From positions 111,544-175,543 of the forward strand of contig JAEWAK010000073.1 of assembly GCA_023391695.1 (NCBI GenBank): a stretch of DNA of 64,000 nt. The letters run 5' to 3'. A program made the translations under genes and the position numbers. Source of the DNA: Bacillota bacterium. Lineage in GTDB: Bacteria > Bacillota > Clostridia > Lachnospirales > Lachnospiraceae. The notes under the pieces were generated by a model. That model was not told the origin of the DNA and ran no database searches. It saw only the letters and a program-made list of their open reading frames with translations. Positions 1 to 8,999 of the stretch are shown in pieces. Every line of letters begins with the position of its first letter. Position 1 is the stretch's first letter.

Positions 1-719
1 AAGTAAAGGAATTTATAGAAAGAGATTTAGGCGAAGAAGGTTTAAAGCGTTCCGTAGTGGTGGTTGCCACATCGGATAAACCGGCGCTGATCCGTAAAAA
101 GGCGGCAAAAACCGCAACCGCAATCGCGGAATATTTCAGGGATCAGGGTAGAGATGTTTTGCTGATGATGGATTCCCTCACCCGTTTTTCCATGGCGCAA
201 AGGGAAATTGGCCTTGCTTCGGGCGAACCGCCGGTTTCCAGGGGTTATCCCCCCAGTGTTTATTCTGAAATGCCTAAATTACTGGAACGGGCAGGTAACT
301 CTGAAAAAGGTTCCATAACCGGTTTATATACCGTGTTGGTGGATGGCGATGATTTTAACGAACCGATTACCGATACGGCAAGGGGGATTTTGGACGGACA
401 CATTATGCTGACCAGAAAACTTGCAAATAAGAACCATTATCCTGCCATTGATGTTTTGCAAAGTATTTCCCGTGTTATGTCATCCATTGTTATGGCTGAG
501 CATAAAGCTTTGGCAGGCAAACTGAAAATGGTTTTGGCAACTTACGGTGAAGCGGAAGATCTGATTAATATTGGTGCGTATAAAAGCGGTTCCAATAAAA
601 ATATTGATTATGCCATATCAAAAATTGATGCGGTAAATGAGTTCCTGCGGCAGGAGGTTAATGATAAGCAGGAATTTAGCCAAATCGTAGAATCATTAGA
701 GGAGCTCTTTAAGGAATAG
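1..719 (+). CDS. fliI: Flagellum-specific ATPase FliI, C-terminal part (5' end outside window)
   Basis: FliI is the hexameric ATPase that unfolds and feeds substrates into the flagellar type III export gate at the inner membrane. The reading frame is open from base 3, so the gene starts before the window; 238 residues are visible. The fragment has the Walker B strand LLMMD followed by SLTRFSMAQREIGL and the GEPPVSRGYPPSVYSEMPKL stretch, which are characteristic of FliI/F1-beta-type rotary ATPases. The Walker A loop would lie upstream. The gene is followed after 8 bases by fliJ, its usual partner, so the identification is secure although the gene is incomplete here. Confidence 0.96.
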   Translation, partial: VKEFIERDLGEEGLKRSVVVVATSDKPALIRKKAAKTATAIAEYFRDQGRDVLLMMDSLTRFSMAQREIGLASGEPPVSRGYPPSVYSEMPKLLERAGNSEKGSITGLYTVLVDGDDFNEPITDTARGILDGHIMLTRKLANKNHYPAIDVLQSISRVMSSIVMAEHKALAGKLKMVLATYGEAEDLINIGAYKSGSNKNIDYAISKIDAVNEFLRQEVNDKQEFSQIVESLEELFKE

Positions 720-727
720 GTGACTGA

Positions 728-1177
728 ATGACAAAATTTATCTATCAAATGGAAAATATTTTATCAATCAAATATAAAATGGAAGATCAGGCAAAGATAT
801 CCTATGGTTTAGCCCGTGTAAAACTAAACGAAGAAGAAGATAAATTATTTGCCCTTAAGAATAAAGCTAATTTATATCAGGATAAGAAGAGAAATTTAAT
901 GCAGTCAAAACTAAAGCTGTTTGAGATCCGGAAATGTGAAGAGGCCATAGAAATTACCAAGCATCACATAACCCTGCAGCAGATAGCGGTAAAAAAAGCG
1001 GAAAAACAGCTGGAAAATGCAAGATTGCGGCTAAATGCAGCCATGATGGAGCGGAAAACACATGAAAAGCTGAAAGAAAATGCATTAAATGAATTTTTTA
1101 TTGAGTATGAAGCAGAGCAAAGAAAAGAAATAGATGAATTAGTTAGTTATAAATATAATAGTCCTGCCAATTATTAG
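728..1177 (+). CDS. fliJ: Flagellar export protein FliJ
   Basis: A 149-residue, highly charged protein, almost entirely helical, with heptad-like spacing of Leu/Ile/Lys/Glu expected for an antiparallel coiled coil. FliJ is the central stalk of the FliI hexamer and escorts chaperones to the export gate. Sequence alone is weakly diagnostic because FliJ proteins diverge quickly. The call rests on size, coiled-coil composition (for example QQIAVKKAEKQLENARLRL) and position directly after fliI in the same transcript. An RBS-like AGGTGA lies just before the ATG. Confidence 0.88.
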   Translation: MTKFIYQMENILSIKYKMEDQAKISYGLARVKLNEEEDKLFALKNKANLYQDKKRNLMQSKLKLFEIRKCEEAIEITKHHITLQQIAVKKAEKQLENARLRLNAAMMERKTHEKLKENALNEFFIEYEAEQRKEIDELVSYKYNSPANY

Positions 1178-1188
1178 GAGGAAAGAAA

Positions 1189-2022
1189 ATGGCAAAAAAG
1201 AATAAGGAACTTGACAACAATGAAAATGAAAAAAGCGCAGGCAGTAGAATCATAGCGGCTATAATCGTAATATTTATTGTTCTGATCTGGCTGGCTGTTT
1301 TTGCGGTTTTGATAAAGCTGGATGTCGGCGGGTTTGGTAATTCAATCCTCAGGCCGCTGCTTAAAGATGTACCGATTGTTAACAAAATTCTTCCTAATGT
1401 TCCTGAAGATCAGATTGCATATGAGAACGATTATCCATATTCCAACCTGGAAGAAGCCATTGCCCGCATTAAGGAACTGGAAGCCTTAAATGACAGTTTA
1501 ACCCAGGACGATACTTCCGATGCGGATAAAATGAAACAATTACAGGCTGAGGTGGACAGGCTGAAAGTATTTGAAGAGAACCAGAAGGCCTTCGAAGAAC
1601 GGGTAAAAGAGTTTGATGAGAATGTGGTTTTTGCAGAACAGGCACCTGACATAGAAGAATATAAAACTTACTATGAAAGTATTGATCCGACCAATGCGGA
1701 AGAAATCTACAGGCAGGTAGTTGAACAACAGCAATATTCGGAGGCGATCAAGGCGAAAGCGGATATTTACCGGAAGATGAAACCGGCGGAAGCAGCCGCC
1801 ATACTTGAAACCATGACGGCTGATATCGATTTGGTATCAGAGATGCTTTTAACCATGAGGGCTACGGAAAGTTCCCTTATCTTGGCTGAGATGGATCCGA
1901 CTGCGGCAGCCAAGATTACGAAAAAGATGTTCGACATGGATGCGGAAAAGGTACGGCAGAACAGTTATAGTTCAGATGCAGGCAGCGCAGAAAATACTGC
2001 CGATAGTACGGCAGGTAATTGA
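1189..2022 (+). CDS. MotE-like membrane protein with MgtE-N-type domain
   Basis: A 277-residue protein with a short charged N-terminus, one transmembrane helix at about residues 21-42, a coiled-coil segment at about 80-150 (LQAEVDRLKVFEENQKAFEE), and a C-terminal helical domain at about 175-245 (YRKMKPAEAAAILETM, LILAEMDPTAAAKITKKM). The C-terminal repeats resemble the intracellular N domain of MgtE, as in MotE/YlxF proteins coded between fliJ and fliK in many Firmicutes. MotE-type proteins are thought to chaperone or support the stator. A good RBS (AGGAGGAAAG) precedes the ATG. The family is well supported; the exact role in this organism is inference. Confidence 0.8.
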   Translation: MAKKNKELDNNENEKSAGSRIIAAIIVIFIVLIWLAVFAVLIKLDVGGFGNSILRPLLKDVPIVNKILPNVPEDQIAYENDYPYSNLEEAIARIKELEALNDSLTQDDTSDADKMKQLQAEVDRLKVFEENQKAFEERVKEFDENVVFAEQAPDIEEYKTYYESIDPTNAEEIYRQVVEQQQYSEAIKAKADIYRKMKPAEAAAILETMTADIDLVSEMLLTMRATESSLILAEMDPTAAAKITKKMFDMDAEKVRQNSYSSDAGSAENTADSTAGN

Positions 2023-2100
2023 TTTACATTGGCTTATGCCGGTATTTTCATTCAGATACCGCTTAAGTATACATATTACAAAAGAAAGGAGGAGATGCAA

Positions 2101-3516
2101 ATGATGACCCAAAATGTAAAAACACAGGCTGTTAATTTATTCAGTGATTCAAAAACAACAAAATCGTCTGCCGTGAAACAGAAAGGTACGGATAATGATT
2201 TTAGCAGTGTTATGGACAGTAATTTAAAATCAAAAAGTACAACGCAAAAAGGTAGCGAAGCGGTAAAGGAAAGCAGTAACGCAGGCAATAAGGATTCAAA
2301 GGTTACGGATAAAACCAAAGCCAGTAAGGCTGTAACAAAGGATGGGAATGCCACGAGAGCGAATGGCAGCCCGGCTACAGACAGTCCGGATAAAAATCCT
2401 GCAGTAACGGATGAAAGTCAGGTGGATGACATCCAGGATGTAACCCAGGATTTAAGTAAACGTGTTCAGGACTTTCTTGCAATACTAAAGAATACGGTCC
2501 AGTCCAGCCTTGGCATTACGCAGGAGGAGCTTGAGAAAGCCATGGAAACCCTTGGTCTTACCATGGTTGACTTATGTAGTCCGGAAAACTTAAAGCAATT
2601 GGTTTTACAGTTAAATGGTGCAGATATTACGGCAGTTTTGACCGATGAAAATCTGGCAAATACTGTAAATCAGTTAATAAATGCAGTTGATGACCTGAAA
2701 TCGGGACAAAACTTACCGGTCTCCCAGGAGGAGTTAGCAGAAATTATAAACCGGCTCCAGAATGGGGAACTGAATGAAACGCAGCCCGAACAGTCCTTAC
2801 AGCCGGCGGCCAATACAGTACCGGACGTACCTGAACAGGATTTAACTGGTGCAGACGATGCACCGGAGACGAAGCAAAATGACATAACGGTAGAAATACA
2901 TAAATTTCAGGATACGGAAGCGGATGGAAACGATTCTTTAACCAATGAGTCGGGAAAAAGGGAAGCTAATGTTGAAACAGCTTCACCGGCGGATATGTTT
3001 ATTCAGAATCTGGCTGTCAAGGGAAATGAAAACACAATGAATTTTACCGAACAGATTGCCAATGTAAGACAGATGCAGGAGATTACCAATCAAATCGTGG
3101 AACAGATTAAGATCATGATCAAACCGGACCAGACATCCATGGAACTGCAGTTAAACCCGGAAAGTTTAGGGAAAATTAATCTGTCCGTTGTAGCAAAAGA
3201 CGGTATCATGACAGCGCATTTTACGACACAGAATGAGCTGGCCAAAGAAGCAATAGAAAGTCAGATGCAGGTGCTAAAGGACAATCTGAATAATCAGGGA
3301 CTTAAGGTCGAGTCCATTGAGGTAACTGTTTCAAACTTTACTTTTGACCAAAGCAGCCAGGCTTCAGGCGGTGAGGGTAAAGGACAGCAGAGCAATACCA
3401 GAAACCGGAATACGGATCCTGTGGAAGCAGAAAGCTACCCGGATAGCAATGAGAAGGAAGCCGGAGATATGGAGCTTATGAATCAAAGCGGAAACAGCAT
3501 TGATTATACTGCGTAA
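2101..3516 (+). CDS. fliK: Flagellar hook-length control protein FliK
   Basis: A 471-residue protein with a long low-complexity N-terminal half rich in Ser, Lys, Asp and Thr (the molecular ruler) and a folded C-terminal domain at about residues 346-410. That domain has the FliK signature MELQLNPESLGKINLSV followed by the conserved HFTTQNELAKEAI stretch. FliK is secreted and switches the export gate from hook to filament substrates through FlhB. I place the start at ATG 2101 because AAAGGAGGAG lies just upstream; an in-frame extension to 2029 lacks an RBS and is hydrophobic and FliK-unlike. The gene sits between the MotE-like gene and flgD, the usual order in Clostridia. Confidence 0.93.
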   Translation: MMTQNVKTQAVNLFSDSKTTKSSAVKQKGTDNDFSSVMDSNLKSKSTTQKGSEAVKESSNAGNKDSKVTDKTKASKAVTKDGNATRANGSPATDSPDKNPAVTDESQVDDIQDVTQDLSKRVQDFLAILKNTVQSSLGITQEELEKAMETLGLTMVDLCSPENLKQLVLQLNGADITAVLTDENLANTVNQLINAVDDLKSGQNLPVSQEELAEIINRLQNGELNETQPEQSLQPAANTVPDVPEQDLTGADDAPETKQNDITVEIHKFQDTEADGNDSLTNESGKREANVETASPADMFIQNLAVKGNENTMNFTEQIANVRQMQEITNQIVEQIKIMIKPDQTSMELQLNPESLGKINLSVVAKDGIMTAHFTTQNELAKEAIESQMQVLKDNLNNQGLKVESIEVTVSNFTFDQSSQASGGEGKGQQSNTRNRNTDPVEAESYPDSNEKEAGDMELMNQSGNSIDYTA

Positions 3517-3537
3517 ATACAGAGAAAGGAGAAAAAC

Positions 3538-4344
3538 ATGAGTGATTATTTAGTCGGAACAGTGAAAGACGGCAAAGCGGTTGATTATAACAGTAAAAGT
3601 GACAGCTCCACTACCGGTACAAGTTCCTTAGGCAAAGATGCCTTCCTGCAGTTACTGGTAACCCAGATGAAATACCAGGATCCTTTAAATCCCAGCACAG
3701 ATACGCAATTTGTGGAACAGCTGGCTACATTTTCCCAGCTGGAACAGATGCAGAATCTGAATCAAACCTATTCTAATTCCCAGGCTTTTGGTTTAGTCGG
3801 AATGTATGTGGATGTGAAAGAAGTGGATTCCTCCGGTAACGGCAACATTAAAAGCGGTTATGTGGATTATGTGGTAATGTCAAACGGAAAGGCCCAGATA
3901 GCCATTGATGATTCTTTATATTCACTGGACCAGCTGCAGCAGGTATATGACAGCACCTATATTATTAAACAGGGGCTTCCGTATGTTCCGAAAGAGGTTA
4001 ATGAGACCTTTGATAAAACCGATCCGCAGGATATTACCTTTGAAGTTAATCTGGGTTCCGGAGAGACAGTGGCAACGACTGCTGCGCTTATCATCAATAA
4101 TAAAGTGGTGAGTGCGGACAATGTAACCGTTAACGGTACTAAAATAACCATCAAAAAGGAAGCGCTTCAAGATTTGGAAGACGGAACCTATAAAGTTATA
4201 TTAGTATTCGACGATGCGCTGTCAACAATCGTATCGGATAAAATCACGATTGAAGTAAAAGGATCAACACCTGACGAAGATCCGGAGGACGGTTCGGACG
4301 AGGAGCCGGAGGACGGTGAGGATTCGGATGACAGCGGGGATTAG
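3538..4344 (+). CDS. flgD: Flagellar hook assembly scaffold FlgD
   Basis: FlgD caps the growing hook and is needed for hook polymerisation. The N-terminal half carries the family signature: LGKDAFLQLLVTQMKYQDPL at about residues 31-50 and QFVEQLATFSQLEQMQNL soon after. The middle has the FlgD-type beta-sandwich region (residues about 75-240). At 268 residues it is longer than many FlgD proteins because of a strongly acidic C-terminal tail of about 25 residues (PEDGSDEEPEDGEDSDDSGD). RBS GAAAGGAG lies just before the ATG. The function of the tail is unknown. Confidence 0.94.
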   Translation: MSDYLVGTVKDGKAVDYNSKSDSSTTGTSSLGKDAFLQLLVTQMKYQDPLNPSTDTQFVEQLATFSQLEQMQNLNQTYSNSQAFGLVGMYVDVKEVDSSGNGNIKSGYVDYVVMSNGKAQIAIDDSLYSLDQLQQVYDSTYIIKQGLPYVPKEVNETFDKTDPQDITFEVNLGSGETVATTAALIINNKVVSADNVTVNGTKITIKKEALQDLEDGTYKVILVFDDALSTIVSDKITIEVKGSTPDEDPEDGSDEEPEDGEDSDDSGD

Positions 4345-4450
4345 TCCGTATAATTAATACCGGAACTATTAAGAAACAGACTACTAATTAGCAGAAAGTA
4401 TTATCAGGGAGTTGATGAAACGGCTTTGACAATACGGAAAAGAGGTTTGT

Positions 4451-4849
4451 ATGAATCCTATTTCGCAAACTAATTTCTCTTCCATTGAGCTCATGACAGG
4501 CCAGCTCTTAAAAAACAAGAGCACAGGTATAAACCAGGTTTCGGAAAGCAGTAAGGTGTCTTTCCGGGATATTTTAGAAAAACAACAGGCTGTTGAAACA
4601 GGAACACTGAAATTTTCGAAACACGCCAATGACAGGCTTGCCAGCAGGAATATTGATTTATCCGATGAACAGCTGGAAAGACTGGAAACCGGTGCCAGAA
4701 AAGCTCAGGCGAAGGGAATCAACGAATCACTGGTAATGGTAGACAATATTGCTTTTATTGTCAATATTAAAAACAATACGGTTGTAACTGCTGTAAACGA
4801 CAGTGAGGATAAAGTATTTACAAATATCGACGGTGCTGTAATTATATAA
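4451..4849 (+). CDS. Flagellar operon protein, TIGR02530 type
   Basis: A 132-residue soluble protein. The conserved core FSKHANDRLASRNIDLSD and the following segment RLETGARKAQAKGINESLVM with the FIVNIKNNTVVTAV strand match the small flagellar-operon protein family described by TIGR02530, found between flgD and flgE in Firmicutes and spirochaetes. Its biochemical function is not established. The N-terminal 50 residues are polar and variable. About 105 bases separate it from flgD, without a clear terminator, so co-transcription is likely. Confidence 0.85.
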   Translation: MNPISQTNFSSIELMTGQLLKNKSTGINQVSESSKVSFRDILEKQQAVETGTLKFSKHANDRLASRNIDLSDEQLERLETGARKAQAKGINESLVMVDNIAFIVNIKNNTVVTAVNDSEDKVFTNIDGAVII

Positions 4850-4936
4850 TAATTTTGCCGGACCTGAGGGAGGCATGATACCCTTGAATGACAGAAAGGG
4901 TAAAACAGCACTTAATAAATAGGAGGTCATTTCATT

Positions 4937-6382
4937 ATGATGAGGTCATTATATTCTGGTGTGTCGGGCTTAAGAGTGCATCAGACAAAGATGGATGTAA
5001 TAGGTAATAATATAGCAAATGTTAATACGGTTGGTTTTAAATCCAGTTCCGTAAATTTTTCCGATGTATACTACCAGACAATACAAAGTGCAACCGGTCC
5101 CAATGCTGCAACCGGTGCCGGTGGACAAAATGCAAAACAGATCGGTCTTGGTTCCAGTGTGGCTTCCATAGTTGCATCCATTACCCAGACCGGCGGTTCC
5201 CAGAGAACGGATAATCCTTATGACGTTATGATAACGGGTAATTCATTCTTTGTCGTAAACAGCGGCGGTACCAATTACTTTACAAAAGCCGGTGCTTTCG
5301 GCATTGATGGAAACGGTACACTTACTACTTCAAGCGGTGCAACGGTGATGGGGTGGCAGGTGGATCCAAATGATAATACCAAGACAGTGGCTTCACAGGT
5401 TTCTCCTTTAAATATCATGGCACCGGAAAACCTGTATTCCGCGCCGGAAGCTACCACAAACGCCTATATTAAAGGCAATATCGATTATAAGGATACACAA
5501 TTAGCTGCAACGGCATCCGGAAGGATTGTATCGTTTGACTTTTATGATAATTTAGGACAAAAATATACGGCCAGTTTAAAAATAAATCAAACCGCCACGG
5601 ATACTAACGTATATAATGTTACGGTATCGGATATTACAGATGTCAATGGTAATTCAATTTTTGTAACGAAAAAAGATGACGGTACTTATGAAAAGTCTGC
5701 CATTGATTCCTTTAGTTTTGGAGGCGTGACTTATTCTACGGCCGTTGATTCGGTAACCGGTAAGGTTACTTTAACCGGTACTGCTTCCGTTCTTCATTTT
5801 AACGGCAGCTCCGGTGAGTTCGAAGGAGTAGGAAATTCTGCTACGGCTACCGGTAAAGGACTGGATTTAAAAGTTGAAGCAGACCCGGATCCTTTTAAAA
5901 ACGTCAATATAGATTTTTCCTCCCTTACCATGTTTGAATCCGACGGTAAATCAAATACGGAAGGGAAAAGGGGCAGTATAATTGACGGTGCCGTATCGGA
6001 TATAGGATCGGGCCGGCAGGCCGGCACCTTGACCGGTATCGGTATTGATACTTCCGGTAAGATTTATGGAAAATATGACAATGGTGACAGCAAGCTCTTA
6101 GGCCAGATTGCCGTAGCATCATTTTCAAATCCTGCCGGACTTGAATCCATAGGCGGTAATATGTTTGCAGAAACCCAGAATTCCGGCAGCTTTGACGGAG
6201 TAGGCCATGATGTTACCAGTGACGGGGGCAGCTTAACAACCGGTGTCCTTGAAATGTCCAATGTGGATTTATCCGCACAGTTTACGGATATGATCACAAC
6301 CCAGAGAGGGTTCCAGGCCAATTCCAGGATAATCACAACTTCGGATACCTTACTGGAAGAATTGATTAACTTAAAACGATAG
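4937..6382 (+). CDS. flgE: Flagellar hook protein FlgE
   Basis: A 481-residue axial protein that polymerises into the hook. The N-terminus has the rod/hook signature SLYSGVSGLRVHQTKMDVIG followed by NNIANVNTVGFK. The C-terminus has the matching helix LSAQFTDMITTQRGFQANSR, which coils with the N-terminus in the assembled fibre. The central region is rich in Gly, Thr, Ser and Asp, as is usual for the surface domains of FlgE. AGGAGGTCATTTCATT precedes the ATG; a second ATG three bases on (4940) is equally possible. It follows flgD and the TIGR02530 gene. Confidence 0.96.
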   Translation: MMRSLYSGVSGLRVHQTKMDVIGNNIANVNTVGFKSSSVNFSDVYYQTIQSATGPNAATGAGGQNAKQIGLGSSVASIVASITQTGGSQRTDNPYDVMITGNSFFVVNSGGTNYFTKAGAFGIDGNGTLTTSSGATVMGWQVDPNDNTKTVASQVSPLNIMAPENLYSAPEATTNAYIKGNIDYKDTQLAATASGRIVSFDFYDNLGQKYTASLKINQTATDTNVYNVTVSDITDVNGNSIFVTKKDDGTYEKSAIDSFSFGGVTYSTAVDSVTGKVTLTGTASVLHFNGSSGEFEGVGNSATATGKGLDLKVEADPDPFKNVNIDFSSLTMFESDGKSNTEGKRGSIIDGAVSDIGSGRQAGTLTGIGIDTSGKIYGKYDNGDSKLLGQIAVASFSNPAGLESIGGNMFAETQNSGSFDGVGHDVTSDGGSLTTGVLEMSNVDLSAQFTDMITTQRGFQANSRIITTSDTLLEELINLKR

Positions 6383-6430
6383 GAAATTACTAAAATAATA
6401 AAGTAAATTACTAAGCAATAAAGTAAAATA

Positions 6431-6485
6431 ATCCGGCGGCAGACAATTATGCGTAAGAATATAATTACCTGTTATGCCGCCGGAT
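6431..6485 (+). terminator. GC-rich stem-loop between flgE and flbD
   Basis: Perfect 11-base arms ATCCGGCGGCA (6431-6441) and TGCCGCCGGAT (6475-6485) enclose a 33-base AT-rich loop. No T-run follows, so it is not a standard intrinsic terminator. It could be a partial terminator, an mRNA-processing site or a stability element separating hook genes from motor genes inside the operon. The structure is directly visible; its role is inference. Confidence 0.45.
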
Positions 6486-6537
6486 AAAGTTCATATACAA
6501 GATAAACAGATTACGCCGAAGAAAAGGAGGAGTTAAA

Positions 6538-6726
6538 ATGATTAATGTAACGAAAATGAATAATATGGATATAACAATTAATTGTGATTTAATAGAAACC
6601 ATCGAAGAAACACCGGATACTGTTATTACGCTTACGACTGGGAAGAAATTATTGGTAAAAGAAAGTAGACAAGAGATCATAAATCTTATAAAATTATACA
6701 AAAAGGAACTTTATTCGCAGGAATAG
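6538..6726 (+). CDS. flbD: Flagellar FlbD family protein
   Basis: A 62-residue protein beginning MINVTKMNNMDITINCDLIE with the typical TPDTVITLTTGKKLLVKES centre. This matches the small FlbD/SwrD family coded between flgE and motA/fliL. In Bacillus subtilis the homologue SwrD raises flagellar motor power; the same role is plausible here, next to motA and motB. A strong RBS AAAAGGAGGAG lies upstream. Note that this is not the Caulobacter transcription factor of the same name. Confidence 0.88.
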   Translation: MINVTKMNNMDITINCDLIETIEETPDTVITLTTGKKLLVKESRQEIINLIKLYKKELYSQE

Positions 6727-6763
6727 GAAAATACAAAAGACTATAGTTAGGTAGGTGGCTGTT

Positions 6764-7579
6764 TTGAATATTGCTTCAATTATTGGTTTAATAAGCGGGA
6801 TAGTAATTATGATATTTGGTATCGTATTCCAGCAGAGTACCATGAGTCTGGATTTCAGTATGGTTATGAACTTCGTAGACATTCCATCGGTGTTAATCAC
6901 TTTCGGAGGTTCCTTTACTACCCTCATAACCATGGAACCCAGCATCAGATCTTATCTTTCTAAACTTGCTTCTTTCAGGCTGGTGTTAAGAACTCCTGCT
7001 TATGATGACGTTGAAACAATAAAAAATATCATTGCATTATCAAATGTTGCCAGAAAAGAAGGATTGCTGGCATTGGAAGAAACTGCCAATGGCATAGAAG
7101 ATGAATTCTTAAAAAAAGGCGTGTTGTTAATAGTAGACGGTACGGATCCGGAATTAGTCAGAAGCATTATGGAAACGGAATTAAACTGTATCGAAGGAAG
7201 GCATAATGAGGTGATCGGTTTTTGGGATAAACTCTCCGCAATGGGTCCTGCCTGGGGTATGATCGGTACGTTGATCGGTTTAATTAATATGTTAAAAGAT
7301 TTAAATGACGCATCTACGATAGGGCCAAATATGGCAGTTGCCCTGGTTACGACTTTTTACGGTGCCCTATTGGCAAACTGGGTGTGTATTCCGGTGGTAA
7401 ATAAACTGAAAAGCAGCAATGCTTCTGAAATTATCATGAAAGAAGTTATTGTAGAAGGTCTTTTATCAATACAGGCCGGTGAAAATCCCAGAGTAATTGA
7501 AGAAAAATTAAAATCCTTCTTAAATCCAATCAGTCGTGTTGAATTTGATTCTGTTGAAGGCGGTGAAGTAAATGGCTAG
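6764..7579 (+). CDS. motA: Flagellar stator protein MotA
   Basis: MotA forms the pentameric ring around MotB and turns ion flow into torque on FliG. The 271-residue protein has four hydrophobic segments, two near the N-terminus (SIIGLISGIVIMIFGIVFQQ) and two in the C-terminal half around MGPAWGMIGTLIGLINML and ALVTTFYGALLANWVCIPVV. These motifs are typical of MotA/TolQ/ExbB channels. I choose TTG 6764 as start because AGGTGG (6753-6758) is spaced five bases from it; a GTG at 6755 overlaps that RBS. motB starts 8 bases before the motA stop, so translation is coupled. Confidence 0.94.
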   Translation: MNIASIIGLISGIVIMIFGIVFQQSTMSLDFSMVMNFVDIPSVLITFGGSFTTLITMEPSIRSYLSKLASFRLVLRTPAYDDVETIKNIIALSNVARKEGLLALEETANGIEDEFLKKGVLLIVDGTDPELVRSIMETELNCIEGRHNEVIGFWDKLSAMGPAWGMIGTLIGLINMLKDLNDASTIGPNMAVALVTTFYGALLANWVCIPVVNKLKSSNASEIIMKEVIVEGLLSIQAGENPRVIEEKLKSFLNPISRVEFDSVEGGEVNG

Positions 7580-8369
7580 AAAGAAAAAACCGGAAGAAGC
7601 CGGCGCAGGTTCCCCATGGCTGAATACTTTTGCTGATTTAATGAATTTACTGTTATGCTTCTTCGTTTTACTCTTTGCCTCTTCCACGGTGGATGCGGAA
7701 AAATATGAAAAAATCGTTGCTTCCATGTCAGGCAATTTTAGTATATTAAGCGGCGGCGGTTCTGCCTTGGAGGAAGGAAGACTGATATCAACAGGGATTT
7801 CACAGCTGAATGATTTGTCAGAATATTATGATGCATCGGGAAATGGCAGCGGGGAAACAGATGAATCGGATGCCATGCAAAAACTCCTGGAAGAAAAGAA
7901 AGAAGCGTCCCAGGCCATATATGACAAGGTTTCCGATCTGGCGGATGAAAAAAAACTGGGAGATTACATAGAATTAAGTATTGATTCCAATTACCAATAC
8001 GTTAAAATATCACTGAGCGGGTCTATCTTATTTGATTCCGGCAAAGCGGATATAAAAACTCAAGCTGTCCCCATATTCAGTAAAGTAGGGGATATATTAC
8101 AGGTTTATAAGGATTATCATATTGAATTAGAAGGACATACGGATAATGTACCGGTTAATAACAGTACTTACAGAAATAACAATTGGCTCTCATCAGCCAG
8201 GGCTTTAAATGCTGCTACATATTTGATGAATGAAAAAGGGATGAATCCAAAGACATTAAGCTGGACCGGCAGAGGGGAATATGATCCGGTTGCAAGTAAT
8301 GCTACACCTGAGGGTAGGGCAAAAAACAGACGTGTTGAGATTAAAATTTACAACAATTTAAGTAATTAA
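7572..8369 (+). CDS. motB: Flagellar stator protein MotB
   Basis: MotB anchors the stator to peptidoglycan and supplies the ion-binding aspartate. The N-terminus has the single transmembrane helix with its key Asp in PWLNTFADLMNLLLCFFVLL (residues about 16-35). A linker/plug follows, then an OmpA-like peptidoglycan-binding domain at about residues 135-262 with GHTDNVPVNNSTYRNN, LSSARALNAATYLM and NRRVEIKI. The 265-residue length is normal. The start overlaps motA by 8 bases. Whether protons or sodium drive it cannot be told from the sequence by eye. Confidence 0.95.
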   Translation: MARKKKPEEAGAGSPWLNTFADLMNLLLCFFVLLFASSTVDAEKYEKIVASMSGNFSILSGGGSALEEGRLISTGISQLNDLSEYYDASGNGSGETDESDAMQKLLEEKKEASQAIYDKVSDLADEKKLGDYIELSIDSNYQYVKISLSGSILFDSGKADIKTQAVPIFSKVGDILQVYKDYHIELEGHTDNVPVNNSTYRNNNWLSSARALNAATYLMNEKGMNPKTLSWTGRGEYDPVASNATPEGRAKNRRVEIKIYNNLSN

Positions 8370-8410
8370 GACATAAGTTACTTGCCTAATAAGGGCAGAT
8401 GGGAGACATT

Positions 8411-8929
8411 ATGAAGAAAAACTTCTTAACCATTATTATTTTAGCACTAGGGATATTAAACATGATCTTGACTGCGGTTATTGTGTTTGCGGTGGTACCC
8501 ACAACCATGAGAACGAATAATCTTATATCCAAGGTAGCTTCCACTATTGACCTGGAATTGGAAAGCCCTTTAAAAAATGATGAGGACCAGGTAGGTATAG
8601 CTGATATTGAGGTTTATCAGATACCGGATGATATTGTCATTAATTTGAAAAAGGAACCTGGTGACACAAAGCTCCATTACGCTTTGGCATCCTCCGTGTC
8701 ATTATCTATGAATATGAAATCTGAGGATTATAAAGAACTGCAACCAACCATAGAAAGCAATAAAAGTGCTATTACTGAAATAATTTCTGATGAATTTTCC
8801 AGTTATACGGTAAATAACGTATTGGAAAACAAAGATAAAATTAAAGAAGATATTTTAAAAGAGCTGCAGGAGTATTTTAAATCCGAATTTATAATCGGTA
8901 TCTCAATTGGAAAAATTAACGTAGAATAA
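8411..8929 (+). CDS. fliL: Flagellar basal body-associated protein FliL
   Basis: A 172-residue single-pass membrane protein: a Lys-rich start, one transmembrane helix at about residues 5-29 (FLTIIILALGILNMILTAVI), then a periplasm-side domain. FliL surrounds and stabilises active stators. Position between motB and fliM supports the call; sequence conservation is low as usual for FliL. ATG 8411 is preferred over an in-frame ATG at 8399 because GGGAG (8401-8405) is placed five bases before it. Confidence 0.87.
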   Translation: MKKNFLTIIILALGILNMILTAVIVFAVVPTTMRTNNLISKVASTIDLELESPLKNDEDQVGIADIEVYQIPDDIVINLKKEPGDTKLHYALASSVSLSMNMKSEDYKELQPTIESNKSAITEIISDEFSSYTVNNVLENKDKIKEDILKELQEYFKSEFIIGISIGKINVE

Positions 8930-8999
8930 AATATTTTGGTGATTTTATTCGAACTATGTGATAATATAGTATAAAGTAATCACCCGGGAGGTAATGACA

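Noticed and set aside
2029..2100. N-terminal extension of FliK from 2029
   Set aside because: No RBS upstream of 2029, while a very strong AAAGGAGGAG stands before ATG 2101.
1143..2354. Minus-strand ORFs inside motE-like and fliK genes
   Set aside because: They are antisense shadows of confidently identified coding regions and lack RBS.
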